NCBI GenBank assembly: GCA_963839995.1
Contig: CAWIXH010000019.1
Span: forward strand, 1 to 64,000
Direction: 5' to 3'
Source of the DNA: CAWIUB01 sp963839995
Lineage (GTDB): Bacteria > Actinomycetota > Actinomycetes > Mycobacteriales > Jatrophihabitantaceae
Length of the DNA stretch: 64,000 bases
Shown: positions 16,303 to 24,946 of the stretch, piece after piece
Position numbering within the stretch: position 1 is the first letter of the stretch
Layout of the letters: each line of letters opens with the position of its first letter
Program-made: the position numbers and the translations under genes
Notes under the pieces: model-generated
What the model was told of the DNA's origin: nothing
Databases searched by the model: none
The model's input: the letters and a program-made list of their open reading frames with translations, nothing else

Positions 16303-17445
16303 TCACCGAGACGCTATGTCAGGAGACGGCTCCAAGCCGCGCAAGTAGGGGCCGAGCTCCTCGGCGATCACCTTGTCGTCGGCTGGCCACGGAGGCTGCT
16401 CGTAGACCTCGGCCTGCCAGCCCTGCCCGGCGATCAGGTGGGCCATGAGGTACAGCGGGTTACCTCCGGTGAGCAGCTTCCCGCGGATCACCGGCCGCAG
16501 TGGCGGCGGCGATTCGCCGATGCCTGCCAGGTGCGCGATTGCGGCCGCGGCGGTGTCGGCCTGTTGCGCGCCGATGCCGCCGTGCTTGATGACCAGGTTC
16601 GTCGCGTCACCGGCCGCGAAGATGCGCCCGTCGGTGTCCCGAACCCGGCATTGCTCGTCGACGGACAGGAACCGGTTGGTGGCGTCGCCGGGGATGCCCC
16701 GCACATTGGGTCCACCGATCGTCGGGATGGTCACGATGCGGTCGGGGTGCAGCTCGAGACCGCTGGGCTCGAGCACGAGATGCTGCGGCCCGGCGATGCG
16801 CGCAGCGGACCCGGTGTGCAGCGCGATCCCCGCGTCGCGGAGCAACTCGGCGACGGCGGCGCCGGCGGGACGGCCGAACGGGTAGAGCGGGTGCGGCTCG
16901 GGCGTGATGAACACGAGGTCGGGGTGCACGCTATGGTCGCTGGCCCGCTTCGCGGTCATCAGCGCCAGTTCGTAGAGGGGTAGTGGCCAGGACCGTCCCG
17001 ACGGGAGCACGAAGGCGAGGCTTGAGATCGTGCCGATCTCGATCTCGCGCACCATGTCGTGATAGGTCGGGTCGGAGCTGTCCCCGGTGAAGACGTACGC
17101 GTGCTCGAGCCCGGCTCGTCTCTGGCCGCCGATCGCCACGAGCAAGGCGTCATAGGGCAGGCTGTGCCCGCCAAGCGTGTGCGCGTTCCCCCCCGCCTGG
17201 TCCACCCACCCCAAGGCATCCTTCACCCACCGGGCTGCGTTGTCCGCTGCGATCCGCTCCATCGGATACCGGCGAACCCCGCCCAGCGCGAACGGCTCGA
17301 GCACCGCGAGGGGCCGGTAGACCAGGTCATCCTCGGGGCAGACCAGGGTCACGTCCAGCTGGTCCCGGGCCAGCCGGCGCAGCCGCAGCAGCCCTTCGAC
17401 GCCGGCGATCCCGCCACCGCAGATCACCACGGCAAAGCGGTTCAT
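16303..17445 (-). CDS. NDH-2 / SQR-like FAD-dependent oxidoreductase
   Basis: A 380-residue pyridine-nucleotide-disulfide-type flavoprotein. The FAD fold is VVICGGGIAGVEGLLRLRRL. The middle region includes YDALLVAIGG, and the second FAD motif is GRIFAAGDATNLVIKHGGIGAQQA. It lacks an obvious redox-active Cys pair, so a type-II NADH:quinone oxidoreductase-like role is more likely than sulfide oxidation. ATG 17445 overlaps the stop of the USP gene (TGATG), giving tight coupling in an ADH-USP-oxidoreductase operon. Together they could dispose of NADH when respiration is limited. Confidence 0.85.
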   Translation of the reverse strand: MNRFAVVICGGGIAGVEGLLRLRRLARDQLDVTLVCPEDDLVYRPLAVLEPFALGGVRRYPMERIAADNAARWVKDALGWVDQAGGNAHTLGGHSLPYDALLVAIGGQRRAGLEHAYVFTGDSSDPTYHDMVREIEIGTISSLAFVLPSGRSWPLPLYELALMTAKRASDHSVHPDLVFITPEPHPLYPFGRPAGAAVAELLRDAGIALHTGSAARIAGPQHLVLEPSGLELHPDRIVTIPTIGGPNVRGIPGDATNRFLSVDEQCRVRDTDGRIFAAGDATNLVIKHGGIGAQQADTAAAAIAHLAGIGESPPPLRPVIRGKLLTGGNPLYLMAHLIAGQGWQAEVYEQPPWPADDKVIAEELGPYLRGLEPSPDIASR

Positions 17446-17900
17446 CACGCGCCCGTTCCGGGGGAAGGAGGTGGCCCGCCGTGCACGACAAGGACCGGGC
17501 AGTGGGCATGCTCGGCGCAGGTCTCGCTCACCGATCCCAGCAACAGGCCAGCGAAACCACCATGACCGCGGCTACCGACCACCAGCATCTGTGCGCCTTT
17601 GCTCTCGTCGAGGAGCACCCTCGCTGCGTTGCCTCTGCGGACGACCGTGCGCAACCCGGGCGGGCGAGCACCATCGAAGGTCTCGTCGATGGTCTCGGAG
17701 AGCACCTTGTAGGCGTCGGCCTCGGGATTCCAGTCGTCGGCGGCAATCGCCCACCCGTAGCTGACCGGCATGTCCCACGCAGTCACCGTTTCGATGGTGG
17801 CGCCGGTCGCTGCGGCGATTCGTGCCGCCCACTGCAGTGCCAGCTTCGACGACTCCGATCCGTCGACGCCGACCACAATGCGACCTGGTTGTTCGGCCAT
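17445..17900 (-). CDS. Universal stress protein (single domain, ATP-binding type)
   Basis: A 151-residue UspA-fold protein. The first strand is IVVGVDGSESSKLALQWA. The ATP-binding signature occupies the C-terminal part as VVGSRGHGGFAGLLLGSVSE, with the final strand CPVLVVHG. Paired and single USPs are abundant in DosR regulons. Here it sits between an alcohol dehydrogenase (23 bp upstream) and an NDH-2-like gene whose start it overlaps, so it is part of one operon. Its biochemical output is unknown. Confidence 0.93.
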   Translation of the reverse strand: MAEQPGRIVVGVDGSESSKLALQWAARIAAATGATIETVTAWDMPVSYGWAIAADDWNPEADAYKVLSETIDETFDGARPPGLRTVVRRGNAARVLLDESKGAQMLVVGSRGHGGFAGLLLGSVSETCAEHAHCPVLVVHGGPPPSPGTGA

Positions 17901-17922
17901 CTGCCATTCCCTCTCAGCGCGA

Positions 17923-18933
17923 TCAGAACTGGAAGACGATACGCGCGGGGATCGTTCCGGCGAGGATGTCGGCGATGGACTTGTTCACCTCGTCCAGCTT
18001 ACGGTCGACGGCGATCACCTTGGTGCGGCCGGCGGCGTGCAGCGCGAAGACGTCGGCCAGGTCGTTACGGGTTCCGACGATGGAGCCGATGACCGAGTTG
18101 CCCTTCAGGACGGTGTCGAAGATCGGCAGGGTCATCGTGCCGTCCGCGGGCAGAGCCACGCAGACCAGTCGGCCGCCGCGGCGCAGCGAGCGGAAGGCCT
18201 GGTCGAACGACTGCGGCGAGGCGGCCAGCGCCACGGCGACGTCGGCGCCGCCGAGCTGCTGGATCGCCGCGACCGGGTCGACGGCGCGGGCGTTCACGAC
18301 GTGGTCGGCGCCGAGCTCGGTGGCCATCGCGAGTTTGTGATCCTCGACGTCCACGCCGATGACGAAGCCGCCGAAGATGCGCGCGTACTGCAGGGCGAGG
18401 TGGCCCAGCCCGCCGACGCCGAAAACGGCAACCGTCTCCGCCGGGGCGGTTCCGGCGACCTTGATCGCCTTGTAGGTGGTCACGCCTGCGCAGGTCAGTG
18501 GCGCGGCATCGCGGGGGGACATACCGTCCGGCACGGGTGTGGCGAAGGCCGCGGGAGCGACGGCGTACTCGGCGAATGCGCCGTTGACCGAGTAACCGGA
18601 GTTGCGCTGCTGCTCGCAGAGGGTTTCCCGGCCGCTGATGCAGTAGCGGCACTCGCCGCACGAGTAGCCCAGCCAGGCGATCGCCACTCGATCGCCCACG
18701 ACCCGTTCGGTCACGCCGGTGCCCAGCTTCTCGATGATCCCGATGCCTTCGTGGCCGGGGATGAACGGCGGCGTCGGCTTGACCGGCCAGTCGCCGTGCG
18801 CGGCGTGGATGTCGGTGTGGCACAGGCCGCTGGACTCGATGCGCACCAGTACCTCGCCCTCGCCCGGCTCCGGGGTCGGAACGTCCTTGACCTGCAGCGC
18901 AGAGCGGAAGTCGGTGACGACGGCAGCCTTCAT
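17923..18933 (-). CDS. Zinc-dependent alcohol dehydrogenase (AdhP-like)
   Basis: A 336-residue medium-chain alcohol dehydrogenase. Catalytic zinc ligands are Cys in SSGLCHTDIH, His-Glu in GHEGIG and the later Cys in LTCAGVTTY. Structural zinc cysteines lie in CGECRYCISGRETLC. The NAD fold is FGVGGLGHLALQYA. The start at 18933 has GGAG eight bases upstream, while the ATG at 18945 lacks a clear site. It would interconvert ethanol or similar alcohols with aldehydes, either as a fermentative sink or for alcohol use. An aldehyde dehydrogenase relic lies just upstream on the same strand. Confidence 0.92.
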   Translation of the reverse strand: MKAAVVTDFRSALQVKDVPTPEPGEGEVLVRIESSGLCHTDIHAAHGDWPVKPTPPFIPGHEGIGIIEKLGTGVTERVVGDRVAIAWLGYSCGECRYCISGRETLCEQQRNSGYSVNGAFAEYAVAPAAFATPVPDGMSPRDAAPLTCAGVTTYKAIKVAGTAPAETVAVFGVGGLGHLALQYARIFGGFVIGVDVEDHKLAMATELGADHVVNARAVDPVAAIQQLGGADVAVALAASPQSFDQAFRSLRRGGRLVCVALPADGTMTLPIFDTVLKGNSVIGSIVGTRNDLADVFALHAAGRTKVIAVDRKLDEVNKSIADILAGTIPARIVFQF

Positions 18934-19120
18934 GGTGTGCTCCATTCGGTGATCTCGTTGGGTTCATGAGTAACGTCACGGGTGATGAAGTGCAGCCCGT
19001 CGCCCGCAGCAGCCGTGGGACTGGACGAAGATCCGCTCACCCACTTCGGCCGGGAGGCGGCGGATTGCCTCCGCCGCCTCCGTTGTCGCCGCAACCATCG
19101 GTCCTGACATTACCGCAGCC

Positions 19121-19183
19121 CCAGAACAGCCCGACGGCGTTCTCGTCGAAGCTGACGAGCACGTTCTTGGTCTGGCTGTAGCG
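19121..19183 (-). pseudogene. Relic of an aldehyde dehydrogenase C-terminus
   Basis: The minus strand reads RYSQTKNVLVSFDENAVGLF and then W, which resembles the extreme C-terminus of acetaldehyde or betaine-type aldehyde dehydrogenases (YTQ-KNV-VSFD). No other part of such an enzyme is visible between here and the cyclic-nucleotide-binding gene, so only about 21 codons remain. Position next to an alcohol dehydrogenase fits a former adh-aldh pair. The call rests on one short motif. Confidence 0.4.
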
Positions 19184-19209
19184 GGGACGGCACGCTGCTG
19201 TCCCGGTGG

Positions 19210-19674
19210 TCACGCCAGGGCAGGGCCGTAGAGGTCGAGCGAGCGCACCAGTGCCGCGAACAGCCGCGTGTTCATGACCGCGGCCGCCCGCTTCAACAGC
19301 TCGTAGCCCAAGGCCGGGTCGTCGTCGCACTTGCCACGCAGGCAGAGCCCGTCGAACGCGATTGCGTCGGTCGCCTCCGTTGCCCGGGCGTCAGCCTCCC
19401 AGCGGTACGGCGGCACCAGCCACGACCACCCCAGAACGTCCTCCCGCTGGAATGTCGTCAACACCAGCAGACCCCGACCAGGGCTGGGCACCTCGAGCTG
19501 GATCCGGCCGCGGCGCAGCACATAGAAATGGTCGGCCGAACTGTCTTGATGGAACAGGTAGTCTCCCGGCGCATAGTGCACGTTGGTCGCGCAACCCGCC
19601 ATCAGCGTGAGAGCCTCGCCATCCAGGCCGGCGAAGAACGGGTGGTCGGCAAGCAGCTGGTCGAGACCCCGCAT
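19210..19674 (-). CDS. Cyclic-nucleotide-binding-domain protein (Crp-like, no HTH)
   Basis: A 154-residue protein that is essentially one cNMP-binding beta-roll: HPFFAGLDGEALTLMAGCA, YAPGDYLFHQDSSADHFYVLRRGRIQLE and LTTFQREDVLGWSWLVPPYRW, then helices. No C-terminal winged helix is present (Crp/Fnr proteins are about 220 residues), so it probably does not bind DNA alone. The ATG at 19674 was chosen because the longer frame contains unrelated sequence. A DosR-like box lies 35 bp upstream. It may sense a nucleotide or redox signal for the adjacent stress operon. Confidence 0.82.
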   Translation of the reverse strand: MRGLDQLLADHPFFAGLDGEALTLMAGCATNVHYAPGDYLFHQDSSADHFYVLRRGRIQLEVPSPGRGLLVLTTFQREDVLGWSWLVPPYRWEADARATEATDAIAFDGLCLRGKCDDDPALGYELLKRAAAVMNTRLFAALVRSLDLYGPALA

Positions 19675-19709
19675 GCGGCGACTGTCGCGCGTACCACCGA
19701 GGGCGACAA

Positions 19710-19723
19710 GGGCCATAGGTCCC
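19710..19723. promoter_or_regulatory. DosR/DevR-like box upstream of the cNMP-binding gene
   Basis: GGGCCATAGGTCCC matches the DosR core GGGACTWWAGTCCC at 11 of 14 positions and keeps the GGGNC and GTCCC half-sites. It lies 35 bp before the ATG at 19674. Confidence 0.55.
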
Positions 19724-19747
19724 GCATTCGAAAGCCCGCCGGTGCGG

Positions 19748-20689
19748 TTATCGGGATGTTGTGTGCCCGTCAGGATGCGGGACGGACCGGGCGGCCTCGC
19801 TGATCTCGCCGGCAACGGCGGCGGCGCCGGCCGGGCCGAGGCTGATCGTGTAGTGATTGACGCCGGGCACTTCACTCCACCGAAACCGCGGGATTCGTTC
19901 CTGCCATTGCTTGAGGGCGGCCGGCGGGTACAGGCCTGGTGGCTCGCCGAACAGCCCGAGCGGCGCCCGCAGGAAGCTGAGGTTGTGCGCCAGGCCGTCC
20001 CAGGCGGCGAGCAGGCTGCCGTCTTCGCCCAACTGCCGGGAGTCTTCGGCGACGGCCTCGTAACGGCAGCTGCTGTACAGGTTGGGTTCGGTGCCGACCA
20101 GGTCGTAGTCGACGTAGTCCGCGATCGCGTCGGACCATTCGGCCGACAGTGCGGGGTGCTGGCGCCAGAAGTCCTGGTAGGCCTGACGGGTGGGGAAGGT
20201 CATCGCGAGCCGTTCCGCGGCCGGGCCCAGGGTTGCCTTGAGCAGCTGCTCCGGGGAGACACCGGGTGGCGGCGGCAGAGGAATGCCGCCGTCGACGAGC
20301 ACCAGCGCCGAGGTGAGCTGCGGGTGGCGGTGGGCGAACACCATCGCCACGAAGCCGCCCATGGAGTGCCCGACCACGACCGCTTGGGTGACGCCGAGGG
20401 CGCCGAGTGCGGCAGCGGCGTCGTCGGCGTGCTGTGGCATCCCCCAGGGTCCGGGCAGGTCGGTGCTGCGGCCGCGGCCACGCAGATCCGGGGCGATCAC
20501 TCGCACGCCGTCCTGTTCCGTGAGCGAGGCAGCGACCAGGCTCCACGACCGGTGCGAGGCGGTCACCCCGTGCAGGGCAAGCACCGCACGTTCTGGCGGC
20601 GCGCCCGCGGCCACATCGCCGCTGTCCCACACGCCGACGCGCAGCTCGCCGCCACGCACCGCCACGTCCACGGTCGTGTAGTTCGTCAT
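19748..20689 (-). CDS. Alpha/beta-hydrolase fold protein
   Basis: A 313-residue alpha/beta hydrolase. The oxyanion region is LALHGVTASHRSW, with an RGRGRS loop. The nucleophile elbow is VVGHSMGGFVAMVFA and the catalytic His is in VPGVNHYTI. There is no signal peptide. The substrate is unknown; esters, lactones or epoxides are all possible in this family. It is transcribed toward the cNMP-binding gene, with 73 bp between its stop and that gene's start. Confidence 0.88.
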   Translation of the reverse strand: MTNYTTVDVAVRGGELRVGVWDSGDVAAGAPPERAVLALHGVTASHRSWSLVAASLTEQDGVRVIAPDLRGRGRSTDLPGPWGMPQHADDAAAALGALGVTQAVVVGHSMGGFVAMVFAHRHPQLTSALVLVDGGIPLPPPPGVSPEQLLKATLGPAAERLAMTFPTRQAYQDFWRQHPALSAEWSDAIADYVDYDLVGTEPNLYSSCRYEAVAEDSRQLGEDGSLLAAWDGLAHNLSFLRAPLGLFGEPPGLYPPAALKQWQERIPRFRWSEVPGVNHYTISLGPAGAAAVAGEISEAARSVPHPDGHTTSR

Positions 20690-20878
20690 TGTGCTCTCAC
20701 CCCTCGCGTAGGGCAGGTGTCAATGGTCTGCGAGTCATGATCTGATCGCATTATCTTGGCCGAGCCGAACATTGTCCTCTCAGGCCAAGTGCGGTTCGCT
20801 GAGTCGGCCAGTTCAGCCGAGCGCCCGCAGTGACCTGGGCCCGTGGCGCTCGATGCCCGCGTGCGACAAGGTTGTCGC

Positions 20879-21538
20879 ATGATGCCGCAACTGCTGATCG
20901 CCGGCGGGGTGGGCACGGCTCTCGCCGCGTCCCGGCGGTACTTCCGCGACTGGGGCGCCAGCAAGGCCGAATGCCGGGCGGTGCTACCGGGTGACGAGCT
21001 CGTGCCCGACCCCGCCGGCGTGGTTACCCGAGCTGTCACGATCGACGCGCCCGCTGAGCAGGTGTGGCGCTGGCTGGTGCAGATCGGCCAGGACCGCGGC
21101 GGCATGTACAGCTACGACAGGCTGGAGAACCTGGTCGGCCTGCAGATCCACAGCGCGCAGGAGATCCGGCCGGAATGGCAGCAGCTGTCCGCCGGCGAAC
21201 AGGTCCGGCTCGTGCGCCGCGGGTGGCTCGGCCTGCGCGATGGGTTGGCGCTGGCCGTCGACCGCGTCGAGCCGGGTCGAACGATCGTGCTGCGAGCCGA
21301 GCCGTGGCAGGCTGTCTGGTCGTTCCACATCCACCCCCTCGGCGCCGAGCGTTGCCGGCTGATCTCCCGCAGCCGATCGCCTCGCCCGCATGGACTGGAA
21401 CGGCTGGCCGGTGAGCTGATCGATCCGATCACGCTGCTGATGACCCGCAAGATGCTGCTCGGCGTGAAGGCACGCGCCGAGCGCGGCGATGGTCCTGCTG
21501 GCAGGGACCGAACGGCTCTAGACGACGCGGCAGGTTAG
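20879..21538 (+). CDS. SRPBCC (polyketide-cyclase-like) family protein
   Basis: A START-like fold protein of about 219 residues. An N-terminal hydrophobic helix (MMPQLLIAGGVGTALAAS) precedes VTRAVTIDAPAEQVWRWLVQIGQDRGGMYSYDRLENL, a signature of this SRPBCC subgroup. The strands VRLVRRGWLG, WSFHIHPLG and RCRLISRSRS follow. The exact start is uncertain; I favour ATG 20879 or 20882. It ends 4 bp before the Acg-type nitroreductase gene, suggesting coexpression. It could bind a hydrophobic ligand; no catalytic residue is evident. Confidence 0.75.
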   Translation: MMPQLLIAGGVGTALAASRRYFRDWGASKAECRAVLPGDELVPDPAGVVTRAVTIDAPAEQVWRWLVQIGQDRGGMYSYDRLENLVGLQIHSAQEIRPEWQQLSAGEQVRLVRRGWLGLRDGLALAVDRVEPGRTIVLRAEPWQAVWSFHIHPLGAERCRLISRSRSPRPHGLERLAGELIDPITLLMTRKMLLGVKARAERGDGPAGRDRTALDDAAG

Positions 21539-21542
21539 GAGT

Positions 21543-22550
21543 GTGCTGGACGGCGTGACAACCTCGCCCACCCACGCACGCACCGCCGCCTTGCGCTCCG
21601 CCGTGGCTCGGGCCGTCCTCGCTCCGTCCATCCACAACACCCAGCCGTGGCGATTCGTCCTTACCCCGTCGCGGCTGCAGATGTTGGCCGATCGCAGCCG
21701 GCAACTCGCCGTGCTCGATCCGACCGGCCGACAGCTGCATCTCAGCTGCGGGTGTGCACTGCTCAACACCCGGGTCTCCCTTGCCGCCGCGGGCCTGGCG
21801 GTCAGCGTCGCCCGCCAACCCGAGCCATCGCGCCCGGATCTGCTCGCCGTGATCGACGTCGTCGACGATCGGACGGCGGACGCCCGCCTCGCTGAGCTCG
21901 ATGTCGCCATCGAGCACCGCCAGACGAACCGCCGGCGCTTCACCGAATCGTCGGTGCCCGACGAGCTGATCGAGCAACTCGGGACGTCCGCTGACGCCGA
22001 AGGTGCCGGGTTGCATGCCGTGCGCAGCGCCGACGACCGCCAGGCGGTCGCCAGGCTGACCCAGCGTGCGGACGCGCTGCAGAATGCCGACCCGGCCTAC
22101 CGTGCGGAGCTACGCCGCTGGACCACCAGCGATTCTCAGCGCCAAGACGGGGTGACCGCGCTGGTGGTGCCGCACGTCGACGGCCAGTCCGGCGACGATG
22201 TCCCGATCCGCGACTTCGACAGCCAGGGCACCGGGTTCCTGCCCGCCGACACGCGCTCCAGCCAGGACCAATGCTTGCTGATGCTCGGCACCCACGAGGA
22301 GAGCCCGCGCGCATGGCTGCGGGCCGGCGAGGCGCTGGAGCGGGTGTGGCTGGAGATCACCCGCGCCGGTTACGTCGCGAGCCTGTTCACCCAAATGGTC
22401 GAAGTCCCAGCGGTTCGCGACCAATTGCGTCGTGAGCTGCGCTTGATGATGCACCCGGACGTACTGCTTCGCGTGGGACGAGCTCCCGTGACGCCCGCGA
22501 CTCGACGCCGTCCGATCGGTGACGTGCTCGACGACCGGACCCAGCGCTAG
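21543..22550 (+). CDS. Acg-type nitroreductase-like protein
   Basis: A 335-residue FMN-binding-fold protein of the Acg family (mycobacterial Rv2032/Rv3131 type). The N-terminal signature is RAVLAPSIHNTQPWRFVL, followed by RRRFTESSVPDELIEQL and a C-terminal region GEALERVWLEITRAGYVASLFTQMVEVPAVR. In mycobacteria these are DosR-regulated and may sequester FMN rather than reduce nitro compounds. GTG 21543 has AGGAG immediately upstream, overlapping the preceding gene's stop. Only a weak DosR-like sequence (8 of 14) occurs upstream, so regulation by such a box is not supported here. Confidence 0.9.
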   Translation: MLDGVTTSPTHARTAALRSAVARAVLAPSIHNTQPWRFVLTPSRLQMLADRSRQLAVLDPTGRQLHLSCGCALLNTRVSLAAAGLAVSVARQPEPSRPDLLAVIDVVDDRTADARLAELDVAIEHRQTNRRRFTESSVPDELIEQLGTSADAEGAGLHAVRSADDRQAVARLTQRADALQNADPAYRAELRRWTTSDSQRQDGVTALVVPHVDGQSGDDVPIRDFDSQGTGFLPADTRSSQDQCLLMLGTHEESPRAWLRAGEALERVWLEITRAGYVASLFTQMVEVPAVRDQLRRELRLMMHPDVLLRVGRAPVTPATRRRPIGDVLDDRTQR

Positions 22551-22569
22551 CGTTCCGGCGCACAGCAAG

Positions 22570-24054
22570 CTAGCTGCTGGCGGCGGGCAGCCGGATGGTG
22601 AACTCGGTGCACCCCGGCTCACTGTTCACGGCGATCCTCCCGCCATGCGCGCGGACGATCGCGTCGACGATGGCGAGCCCGAGACCCGTGCTGCCCGAGG
22701 CGTGGGTACGGGCTCCGTCAGCACGCACGAACCGGTCGAACACGTGGCCGAGGATGGCGAGCGGGACGCCCGGGCCGGTGTCACAGACGCGTAGGTCGAC
22801 GATCCCGGCAGCCACGTCCTCCCTCACTTCGGTGGTGACGGTTGTGCCGGGAGGCGTATGGGTACGGGCGTTGGCGAGCAGGTTGGCGAGCGCCTGGTGC
22901 AGCCGGTCCTCGTCGCCGCGCACGATGACGGGTTGATCGGGCAGCTCCAGCTGCCAGCGGTGATCCGCACCGGCGACGCGGGCGTCGCTGACCGCGTCGA
23001 TCGCCAGCCGGGTCAGGTCGACGTCCCCGGTCGCGAGCGGTCGGCCGGAGTCCAGTCGGGCGAGCAGCAGCAGGTCCTCGACCAGGTGGCCCATCCGGTC
23101 GGACTCCGAGCCGATGCGCAGCAGCGCCTGCTCGACCTGCTCGGGCAATGCGCCGGCCGCACGCTGGGCGTACTCAGCGTGACTGCGGATCACGGCTACC
23201 GGTGTGCGCAGTTCATGGCTCGCGTCGGCGACGAAATGCCGCAACCGGTCTTCGCTCGCCTGCCGTTCGCCCAGCGCGGATTCGACGTGCTCGAGCATGT
23301 GGTTGAACGCGTCGGCGACCTGACCGACCTCCGTACCGGGTGCCAGGTTGGGGACCCGCTCCGGCAGCGAGACCTCCCCGCTGCCCAGCGGCAGTTCGGA
23401 CACCCGAAGCGCGGTGCCGGCCACGCGGGTCAGCGGACGCAGGGAGAGCCGAACGCATACGGCGCCGGCGAGACCCGTGACGATCAGCGCGGCCACGAAC
23501 ACGATCCCCTCGATCCAGGCCAGCCGGTAGACGGTCTCGTCCACCTCGTGTTGCGGCAGGCCGGTGACGAGCAGGTCACCGGCCTGCCCCGCGGCGACGA
23601 TGACGCGGTACTCGCCCAGGTCGGGCAGCCGCACCGTCGTCGGTTTGCCGGTGACGCTCAGTCCGGCGAGTGCCGCCCGATCTCGCGCGGACGGCGCCGG
23701 GTTCTCGCTCCCGGCGCCGATGACGCCGATGGCGGTGACCGTGCCGTCGAGGATGCGGGCGCCGAGGGTGCCGGAAGGCTGCCCGACGACCGACGCGAAC
23801 TGGCTGTCGTCGGCGTCGGCGTCACTGGGGTTCTCCAGTGAGGCGGCGTACCGGGCGCCGGCTGCGACGAGCTGCTGGTCGAGGCGATCGAGCAGAGACC
23901 TGCGCAGCGCTAGTGACGTGGCGACGGCGACCACCGCGCAGCTGATGAGCAGCAGGGTGAGCAATACGGCGACGAGCCGGCTGCGCAGGCTGAGCCTGCT
24001 CATCCGGCCGCGCAGCGCCACACGGCCGAACGGTAGTCGCCACGGTCGGGGCAT
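22570..24054 (-). CDS. Sensor histidine kinase
   Basis: A 494-residue membrane kinase. TM1 is about residues 27-50, an extracytoplasmic sensor loop follows to about 185, TM2 is about 185-208 and then HAMP. The phosphoacceptor is in FVADASHELRTPVAVIRSH. ATP-binding boxes are N (ALANLLANARTHTP), G1 (CDTGPGVP), F (FDRFVRAD) and G2 (STGLGLAIVDAI). Its start overlaps the response regulator stop, so the pair is coupled. It probably controls the divergent electron-transfer genes from 24947, but the signal is unknown. The family resembles mycobacterial TcrB/TrcS-type kinases. Confidence 0.95.
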   Translation of the reverse strand: MPRPWRLPFGRVALRGRMSRLSLRSRLVAVLLTLLLISCAVVAVATSLALRRSLLDRLDQQLVAAGARYAASLENPSDADADDSQFASVVGQPSGTLGARILDGTVTAIGVIGAGSENPAPSARDRAALAGLSVTGKPTTVRLPDLGEYRVIVAAGQAGDLLVTGLPQHEVDETVYRLAWIEGIVFVAALIVTGLAGAVCVRLSLRPLTRVAGTALRVSELPLGSGEVSLPERVPNLAPGTEVGQVADAFNHMLEHVESALGERQASEDRLRHFVADASHELRTPVAVIRSHAEYAQRAAGALPEQVEQALLRIGSESDRMGHLVEDLLLLARLDSGRPLATGDVDLTRLAIDAVSDARVAGADHRWQLELPDQPVIVRGDEDRLHQALANLLANARTHTPPGTTVTTEVREDVAAGIVDLRVCDTGPGVPLAILGHVFDRFVRADGARTHASGSTGLGLAIVDAIVRAHGGRIAVNSEPGCTEFTIRLPAASS

Positions 24055-24830
24055 CAGCTCGCCGGTTTAAGGATGTAGCCCGCGCTGCGCACGGTGTGGA
24101 TCATCGGCGGCCGGCCGTTGTCGATCTTCTTGCGCAGGTAGCTGATGTAGAGCTCCACCACGTGCGCCCGGCCGCCGAAGTCGTAGCTCCATACCCGGTC
24201 GAGGATCTGAGCTTTGGACAGCACCCGGCGTGGGTTGCGCATCAGGAAGCGCAGCAGCTCGAACTCGGTGGCGGTGAGCTCGATCAACTCCCCGGCACGG
24301 TGCACCTCGCGGGCGTCTTCGTCCATCGTGAGATCGCCCACGACGATCTGCGATCCGCTGTGGAAGCGGGCGATGCCGGCCCGGCGGACGAGCCCACGCA
24401 GCCGGGCCAGCACCTCTTCCAGGCTGAACGGCTTGGTGACGTAGTCGTCACCGCCTGCCGTGATGCCGGCAATCCGGTCCTCCACCGAGTCGCGCGCGGT
24501 CAGGAACAGCACGCAGACGCCCGGGTTGTCCGTACGCAGCCGGTGCAGCACCTGCATGCCGTCCAAGTCGGGGAGCATGACGTCGAGCACCACCGCGTCG
24601 GGCACGAACTCGCGACCGATACGCACCGCGCTCGCCCCGTCGAGCGCCGAGCGCGCCTCCCAGCCCTCGAAGGTGAGCATGCTGGTAAGCACATCGGCCA
24701 GGGTGGGCTCGTCATCGACGACCAGGGCGCGCAGCGGTGTGCCGTCCGGCCGCACCGCCAGTGGTGCATTCGGCTGCGAACGCGAGCGGCTCACGGTAAC
24801 CAGCATGCCCGCCCGGCGGCTGGTCAACAT
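24054..24830 (-). CDS. OmpR-family response regulator
   Basis: A 258-residue regulator. The receiver domain spans about residues 34-150, with acidic residues VVDDEP, phosphoacceptor Asp in AVVLDVMLPDLDG, Thr in LFLTARD and Lys in YVTKPF. The winged-helix DNA-binding domain spans about 160-255 (IELTATEFELLRFLMRNP, GGRAHVVELYISYLRKKI, IHTVRSAGYIL). An ATG nine codons in (24806) is an alternative start. It is divergent from the flavocytochrome gene, with 116 bp between them, making that promoter the likeliest target. Confidence 0.95.
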   Translation of the reverse strand: MLTSRRAGMLVTVSRSRSQPNAPLAVRPDGTPLRALVVDDEPTLADVLTSMLTFEGWEARSALDGASAVRIGREFVPDAVVLDVMLPDLDGMQVLHRLRTDNPGVCVLFLTARDSVEDRIAGITAGGDDYVTKPFSLEEVLARLRGLVRRAGIARFHSGSQIVVGDLTMDEDAREVHRAGELIELTATEFELLRFLMRNPRRVLSKAQILDRVWSYDFGGRAHVVELYISYLRKKIDNGRPPMIHTVRSAGYILKPAS

Positions 24831-24946
24831 CTGAATCCGCTCTCAACCTGCTCTGTCGCAGGAACGTCACAGGTTGCGCAGAGGCACTGCAGAACCTGGC
24901 AGCCGATGCTGGGCACGTCAGAGTCAGCCATCCTGCGGAGGTGCCG

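Noticed and set aside
21507..21520. GGGACCGAACGGCT as a DosR-like box before the Acg-type gene
   Set aside because: Only 8 of 14 positions match, near chance for this GC content.
22858..23841. Plus-strand open frame of 327 codons
   Set aside because: It is antisense to the histidine kinase, which has all canonical boxes.
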